This document shows, one piece after another, positions 36,339-40,389 of a stretch of DNA of 40,389 bases. Made by a program: the position numbers and the translations under genes. The stretch lies in contig JAQUTA010000009.1 in assembly GCA_028709965.1 (NCBI GenBank), positions 1 through 40,389 on the forward strand. The letters run 5' to 3'. Each line of letters opens with the position of its first letter. Positions within the stretch are counted from its first letter, which is position 1. The notes under the pieces were generated by a model that was not told the origin of the DNA, did no database searches, and was given only the letters and a program-made list of their open reading frames with translations. This DNA comes from Lutispora sp. Its GTDB lineage: Bacteria > Bacillota > Clostridia > Lutisporales > Lutisporaceae.

Positions 36339-37007
36339 ATGATACCATTGAATAAATTCATCAATATTGGGGACAAGTTGCAGTTGAAAGCCATTGACAA
36401 GCGGAATAATAATTTATATGTAAGTCAAATATCTGATATTCATGATGATAATATTATAGAGATATTATTTCCAATATATAAAAATAAAATTGTATATTTT
36501 TTAAAAGGTGAAAGATTAGAATTGATTCTATGTAAACAGGACGCTATATTTGAATTATTGACTATGGTTGAAGAAAAGACATTAGGAAATATTCCTACAT
36601 TAAGATTAAAAGTAATATCTGAGTTAAAAAGGATTCAAAGGAGAAATTTTTATAGACTGAAGATAGTTAAACCTATTAAGTATAGAATTATTGATATTTT
36701 GGACAACTCTGAAGAAACAACCAAATATCATGAAGGAATTCTTCTGGATGTTAGCGAAGGTGGTATCATGTTTTATTCAAAAAAAGAAATGGAAATAAAA
36801 GATTTGCTAGAATTGGAAATTAAGCTTGATACAAACAGCAAAATGATGCTTAAGGGTATAATAGTAAGAAAACAATATAATACAGAAAAATCTTTTTTAT
36901 ATGAATATGGTGTTAGATTTGAAGACATAAGTAAAGCTGATAAGGAGATACTGACGAAGTTTATCTTTCAAGAACAGAGAAAGCAGCTACAAAAAGGGTT
37001 TATATAA
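36339..37007 (+). CDS. ycgR: PilZ-domain c-di-GMP flagellar brake protein (YcgR/MotI type)
   Basis: The 222-residue protein has a YcgR N-terminal barrel (NIGDKLQLKAIDKRNNNLYV, IIEILFPIYKNKIVYFLKGE) and a C-terminal PilZ domain with both c-di-GMP motifs: RxxxR in RRNFYRLK and DxSxxG in LDVSEGGIMF. Bacillus MotI/YpfA of this type binds MotA when c-di-GMP is high and stops rotation. Here the gene lies between flhG and cheA, where Bacillus has cheB. AGGAGG is 13 bases before ATG 36339, rather far; two in-frame ATT codons lie between, so the true start could be slightly upstream. Confidence 0.9.
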   Translation: MIPLNKFINIGDKLQLKAIDKRNNNLYVSQISDIHDDNIIEILFPIYKNKIVYFLKGERLELILCKQDAIFELLTMVEEKTLGNIPTLRLKVISELKRIQRRNFYRLKIVKPIKYRIIDILDNSEETTKYHEGILLDVSEGGIMFYSKKEMEIKDLLELEIKLDTNSKMMLKGIIVRKQYNTEKSFLYEYGVRFEDISKADKEILTKFIFQEQRKQLQKGFI

Positions 37008-37038
37008 TTAAATTTTGTTTTATATGGGGGTATGATGA

Positions 37039-39033
37039 ATGGATGTTAATCAGTATTTAGAGATTTTTATTGAAGAAGCTCAGGAACATTTACAGAATTT
37101 AAATCAAAATCTATTAGGACTCGAAGTCAATCCAAATGATAGTAACCTTCTAAATGAGATTTTTAGATCAGCTCATACTTTGAAGGGGATGTCTGGAACG
37201 ATGGGATTTAGTTCTTTAATGGGTCTTACCCATGAAATGGAAAACGTTCTTGATGCAATTAGGAATGGAAAACTGGTTGTTTATAGCGAAATTATAGATA
37301 TATTATTTGAATGTTTAGACTTTCTCGAAGTTTCTGTTGGTCACATTTCTGAGAAAGGAAAGGAAATCGACAAAGATATTGAGCCATTAAAAAAGAAATT
37401 AGTTGATATAATTAATAAAAAGGATGTTACAGAAATTACATATCACAACTCAAGTACTGATAAACGTATAATGGATCTTACATTTAATCAATACGACGAA
37501 AACATTACAATTCAAGCAATAGCTCAGGGAATGAGGGTTTTTAAAGTTGAAGTTATTTTATCAAAAGATTGTATGTTAAAATCAGCAAGGGCTTTTATTG
37601 TTTTTAAAACTTTGGAAAAGTATGCTGAAATATTTAAGTCTTCACCAAGAATAGAAGATATAGAAGATGAGAAGTTTGATGAAGGATTTAAATTGGCCAT
37701 TATAACGAATGAAAACTCAGATACAATAAAATCTGATATTGAGGGTATATCCGAAATAGAAGAAGTACTTATTGAAGAGATTAACCAAACTTTTGAAGGG
37801 GATAAGGCTCATTCTAATGAAGTTGCGGCTGATAAAGTTGAAGAAGACAAGGCTGACCATGAAGAAACCCATGCAAAAAAGAATAAAATTGGTAAAACTG
37901 TCAGAGTTGATATTGATAGATTAGATAATCTTATGAATTTAGTGAGCGAACTAATAATAATAAAAACTAGGCTTGAAGGCATTGACTCAGATTCAACAGA
38001 CCAGAATATGACTGAGGCTTTAGAATATTTGGAGAGAATTACAACAAATTTGCATGATGCTGTAATGAAGGTAAGGATGGTACCTATTGAGAGAGTGTTT
38101 AGTAGATTTCCTAGGATGGTTAGGGACTTGTCAAGAGAGCTTGAAAAAGATATAAACCTTCAAATAAGTGGAGAAGAAACTGAATTGGATAGGACGGTGA
38201 TTGATGAAATTGGTGATCCTCTTATCCATTTAATCAGAAATGCTATTGATCATGGTATCGAAGACAAGCATGAAAGGAGTAATAGTAAAAAAGCTCCTGT
38301 TGGCAAAGTTGATTTACGAGCATTTCAGGATGGTAATAGCGTAGTTATCGAAGTAGAAGATGACGGTAAAGGAATAAATGTAGATAAAGTTAAGAGAAAA
38401 GCCATTAAAAATGGAATAATTAATCAGGTAGAATCTGATGCGTTAAGTGAAAAGGATGCTGTTGAACTTTTGTTTAAACCAGGTTTTAGCACTGCAGAAG
38501 TTATTTCTGATGTTTCTGGAAGAGGCGTAGGATTAGATGTAGTCAAAACAAAGATTGAATCATTAGGAGGAACTGTTGAAGTAGAGACTTCTACTAATAA
38601 TGGCAGTAAATTTATCATTAGATTACCATTGACTTTGGCAATAATTCAAGCGCTTTTAGTAAACGTAGGTAATGAAAAATATGCTATACCTTTGAATTCA
38701 ATAAAGGAGATAACTTCAATCAAAACAAATAGCATAAGAAATGTTCAAGGACAAGAGGTAATAGTATATAGAAATGGTGTGCTGCCTATAGTTCGATTAA
38801 CAAATGTACTTGATATAAAAGATTATAAAGAAGATGAAGAGGAACTAACAATAGTTATAGTTAAAAAAGGAGAAAAGAACTCTGGTTTTATAGTAGACAG
38901 TCTCATTGGTCAGCAGGAAATAGTAATTAAGTCTTTAGGTAAGTACTTAGCAAGTATTAAAAATATTGCTGGAGCTACTATATTAGGGGATGGGCAAGTA
39001 GCGCTTATAATTGATTCTAATTCTATGATTTAG
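37039..39033 (+). CDS. cheA: Chemotaxis histidine kinase CheA
   Basis: CheA autophosphorylates and passes phosphate to CheY in the receptor array. The 664-residue protein has the Hpt/P1 domain with His46 (FRSAHTLKGMSGTMGF), a P2-like region around residues 150-250 and an acidic linker, the P3 dimerisation helix (RVDIDRLDNLMNLVSELIII), the P4 ATPase domain (DPLIHLIRNAIDHGIED, EDDGKGINVDKVKRKA, GRGVGLDVVKTKIESLGGTV) and a C-terminal CheW-like P5 domain (ALLVNVGNEKYAIPLNSIKE). GGGGGTATG lies upstream of ATG 37039. cheW follows after 11 bases. Confidence 0.97.
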   Translation: MDVNQYLEIFIEEAQEHLQNLNQNLLGLEVNPNDSNLLNEIFRSAHTLKGMSGTMGFSSLMGLTHEMENVLDAIRNGKLVVYSEIIDILFECLDFLEVSVGHISEKGKEIDKDIEPLKKKLVDIINKKDVTEITYHNSSTDKRIMDLTFNQYDENITIQAIAQGMRVFKVEVILSKDCMLKSARAFIVFKTLEKYAEIFKSSPRIEDIEDEKFDEGFKLAIITNENSDTIKSDIEGISEIEEVLIEEINQTFEGDKAHSNEVAADKVEEDKADHEETHAKKNKIGKTVRVDIDRLDNLMNLVSELIIIKTRLEGIDSDSTDQNMTEALEYLERITTNLHDAVMKVRMVPIERVFSRFPRMVRDLSRELEKDINLQISGEETELDRTVIDEIGDPLIHLIRNAIDHGIEDKHERSNSKKAPVGKVDLRAFQDGNSVVIEVEDDGKGINVDKVKRKAIKNGIINQVESDALSEKDAVELLFKPGFSTAEVISDVSGRGVGLDVVKTKIESLGGTVEVETSTNNGSKFIIRLPLTLAIIQALLVNVGNEKYAIPLNSIKEITSIKTNSIRNVQGQEVIVYRNGVLPIVRLTNVLDIKDYKEDEEELTIVIVKKGEKNSGFIVDSLIGQQEIVIKSLGKYLASIKNIAGATILGDGQVALIIDSNSMI

Positions 39034-39044
39034 GGGGGAGCCAA

Positions 39045-39479
39045 ATGAACAACTCTAGCACAAATAGACAATTTGTTGTATTTGAATTAGATAATGAAGA
39101 ATATGGAATCGATATACTACGTGTGAAAACTATTGAAAAAGTCGCAAGAATAACAAGAATTCCTAAAAGCGCCTCTTATATTAAGGGTGTAATAAATCTT
39201 AGGGGTGAAATTGTACCTATAGTTGATTTGCGTGAGAAATTTAAATTGGAGAGTAAAGAAGAAAGCGACAATACAAGAATTATAATTGTATATATTGATG
39301 ATATAAATGTGGGATTAATTGTGGATTCAGCTTCAACAGTAATGGAGATCAATAATGATATGATTGAAGCTCCACCAGAGTCTTTGGGGAATATAGAGCA
39401 AAACAATATATATGGTATAGGGAAGTTAGACAATAGAATAATTATTCTATTGGATGTTTTTAAAATGCTTAATATTTAG
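39045..39479 (+). CDS. cheW: Chemotaxis adaptor CheW
   Basis: CheW links CheA to chemoreceptors. The 144-residue protein is a single CheW domain: QFVVFELDNEEYGIDILRVK, IPKSASYIKGVINLRGEIVP, VDLREKFKLESKEESDNTRI and VGLIVDSASTVMEINNDMIE. The NLRGEIVPIVDLR block is diagnostic. GGGGGGAG lies before ATG 39045. No CheV-like receiver is attached. Confidence 0.97.
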   Translation: MNNSSTNRQFVVFELDNEEYGIDILRVKTIEKVARITRIPKSASYIKGVINLRGEIVPIVDLREKFKLESKEESDNTRIIIVYIDDINVGLIVDSASTVMEINNDMIEAPPESLGNIEQNNIYGIGKLDNRIIILLDVFKMLNI

Positions 39480-39501
39480 GTTTTATTAAGGAGGTAGGTT
39501 T

Positions 39502-40116
39502 ATGTCTATTAGCATAGTTGATTTGAACAGCCAACAAATTGATGTTTTAAAAGAGATAGGTAACATTGGAGCTGGAAACGCAATTACAGCATTGTCTAAG
39601 ATGGTTTCAAAACGCATAGACATGAAAGTGCCTATAGTAAATGTGATTGAATTTAAAGATGTGGCTGAACTGGTGGGGGGACCGGAGGTACTGGTTTCCG
39701 GTATTTATTTCAAGGTTTCAGGTGACATAACAGGCAGTATAATGTTCTTAATCGATAATAATTCCTCACGTATCCTTATTAACTGGCTCATGAATAAGAA
39801 TGAAACTAGTATGGAGCTAGATGAAATAGAGCTTTCTGCATTAAAAGAAATTGGTAATATATTAGCGGGGTCTTATCTTTCCTCTTTAGCTACCTTAACT
39901 GGATTATCTATGTCGGTTTCTGTTCCTTCTCTTGCTATAGATATGGCAGGAGCCATTATTAGCGTACCAGTTATTATGTTTGGACAGGTTGGAGATCATG
40001 TTCTTTTGATTGAGACAGATTTCATCGAAGGTCTGAATCATGTCAAAGGGAATTTTTTTCTCATTCCGGATGAACAGTCTTTTGAAATTCTACTAAAGAG
40101 CTTAGGAGTAATGTAA
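39502..40116 (+). CDS. cheC: CheY-P phosphatase CheC
   Basis: CheC removes phosphate from CheY-P and, with CheD, forms an adaptation circuit. The 204-residue protein has two active-site helices of the Glu/Asn type: QIDVLKEIGNIGAGNAITAL and LSALKEIGNILAGSYLSSLA, plus VLVSGIYFKVSGDITGSIMF and the C-terminal LLIETDFIEG region. Both sites look intact. AGGAGG lies before ATG 39502. cheD begins 1 base after its stop. Confidence 0.96.
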   Translation: MSISIVDLNSQQIDVLKEIGNIGAGNAITALSKMVSKRIDMKVPIVNVIEFKDVAELVGGPEVLVSGIYFKVSGDITGSIMFLIDNNSSRILINWLMNKNETSMELDEIELSALKEIGNILAGSYLSSLATLTGLSMSVSVPSLAIDMAGAIISVPVIMFGQVGDHVLLIETDFIEGLNHVKGNFFLIPDEQSFEILLKSLGVM

Positions 40117-40117
40117 A

Positions 40118-40389
40118 ATGGCAGAGATAATAAAGGTTGGCATGGCTGACTTGAATTGCGTTTATGCACCAAATATTCTAACGACTCTAGGACTGGGATC
40201 TTGCGTAGGCATATGCCTACATGATAGGGAGACAAAGATATCTGGTATGGTGCATATCATGCTTCCATATAGCTTTCAGATAAAGAATAATAGCAATCCT
40301 GCTAAGTTTGCTGATACGGGTATTTCTAAACTATTAGAAGATATGTTGAAAATGGGCGCTAAAAAAACAAAATTAGTATCAAAAATTGC
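40118..40389 (+). CDS. cheD: Chemoreceptor deamidase CheD, 3' end outside the window
   Basis: The first 90 codons of CheD are present and the gene runs off the right edge. CheD deamidates glutamines on chemoreceptors and is held by CheC when CheY-P is high. Catalytic Cys29 lies in TLGLGSCVGICLHD and the catalytic His46 in GMVHIMLPYS, both matching the family spacing. ATG 40118 follows the cheC stop with a single base between them, and CTTAGGAG lies about 10 bases upstream. In Bacillus sigD follows cheD; whether it does here cannot be seen. Confidence 0.94.
   Translation, partial: MAEIIKVGMADLNCVYAPNILTTLGLGSCVGICLHDRETKISGMVHIMLPYSFQIKNNSNPAKFADTGISKLLEDMLKMGAKKTKLVSKI

Noticed and set aside
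1-40389. tRNA or rRNA genes, CRISPR arrays, phage genes or complete insertion sequences
   Set aside because: None seen; the window is almost fully covered by housekeeping and flagellar genes on one strand. The only mobile-like sequence is the element in flhF.

Overview
The window is about 40 kb of AT-rich chromosomal DNA from an anaerobic, low-GC Gram-positive bacterium, most likely in the Clostridia/Tissierellia. The evidence is CodY, a FliY-type switch with CheC and CheD, MotE and SwrD/FlbD, strong AGGAGG ribosome sites, many TTG and GTG starts, and a gene order close to the Bacillus subtilis ylqF-rnhB-ylqG-ylqH / smf-topA-trmFO-clpQY-codY / fla-che region. The genus cannot be fixed from the sequence alone. 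Nothing suggests a plasmid, prophage, CRISPR array, tRNA or rRNA.

Region 1 (1-3421, + strand) is a housekeeping cluster: the C-terminal part of the ribosome-assembly GTPase RbgA, RNase HII, a FliK-like protein, a stand-alone FlhB C-terminal-domain protein, and the YraN-family nuclease-like protein. Region 2 (3547-6342) holds two competence-related genes transcribed divergently: comM/yifB on the minus strand and dprA on the plus strand. Region 3 (6361-12726) runs topA, trmFO, hslV, hslU, codY. Strong sigma-A-like promoters precede topA and hslV, and an intrinsic terminator follows codY. The xerC/codV gene that sits between trmFO and clpQ in Bacillus is missing.

Region 4 (12727-40389) is a fla/che superoperon, all on the plus strand and running off the right edge inside cheD. 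It encodes the rod and basal body (FlgB, FlgC, FliE, FliF), the rotor and switch (FliG, FliM, FliY), the export ATPase complex (FliH, FliI, FliJ), hook assembly (FliK, FlgD, a TIGR02530-type protein, FlgE), the stator (MotA, MotB, with MotE and FlbD/SwrD), FliL, the export gate (FliO, FliP, FliQ, FliR, FlhB, FlhA), the assembly regulators FlhF and FlhG, a PilZ c-di-GMP protein, and chemotaxis signalling (CheY, CheA, CheW, CheC, CheD). Genes are packed with overlaps or gaps of a few bases. The only longer gaps are the 302-base leader before flgB and two hairpin-bearing gaps on either side of flgE.

The most unusual feature is a roughly 120-bp, GC-rich element with three hairpins, embedded in frame in flhF between the sequences for its N-terminal and GTPase regions. 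It looks like an inserted palindromic mobile or RNA-coding element that the gene now translates as a linker. Secondary points are the FliK-like/FlhB-like gene pair outside the flagellar operon, the internally duplicated FlgD C-terminal module, the hairpins around flgE, and a PilZ gene in the position that cheB occupies in Bacillus.
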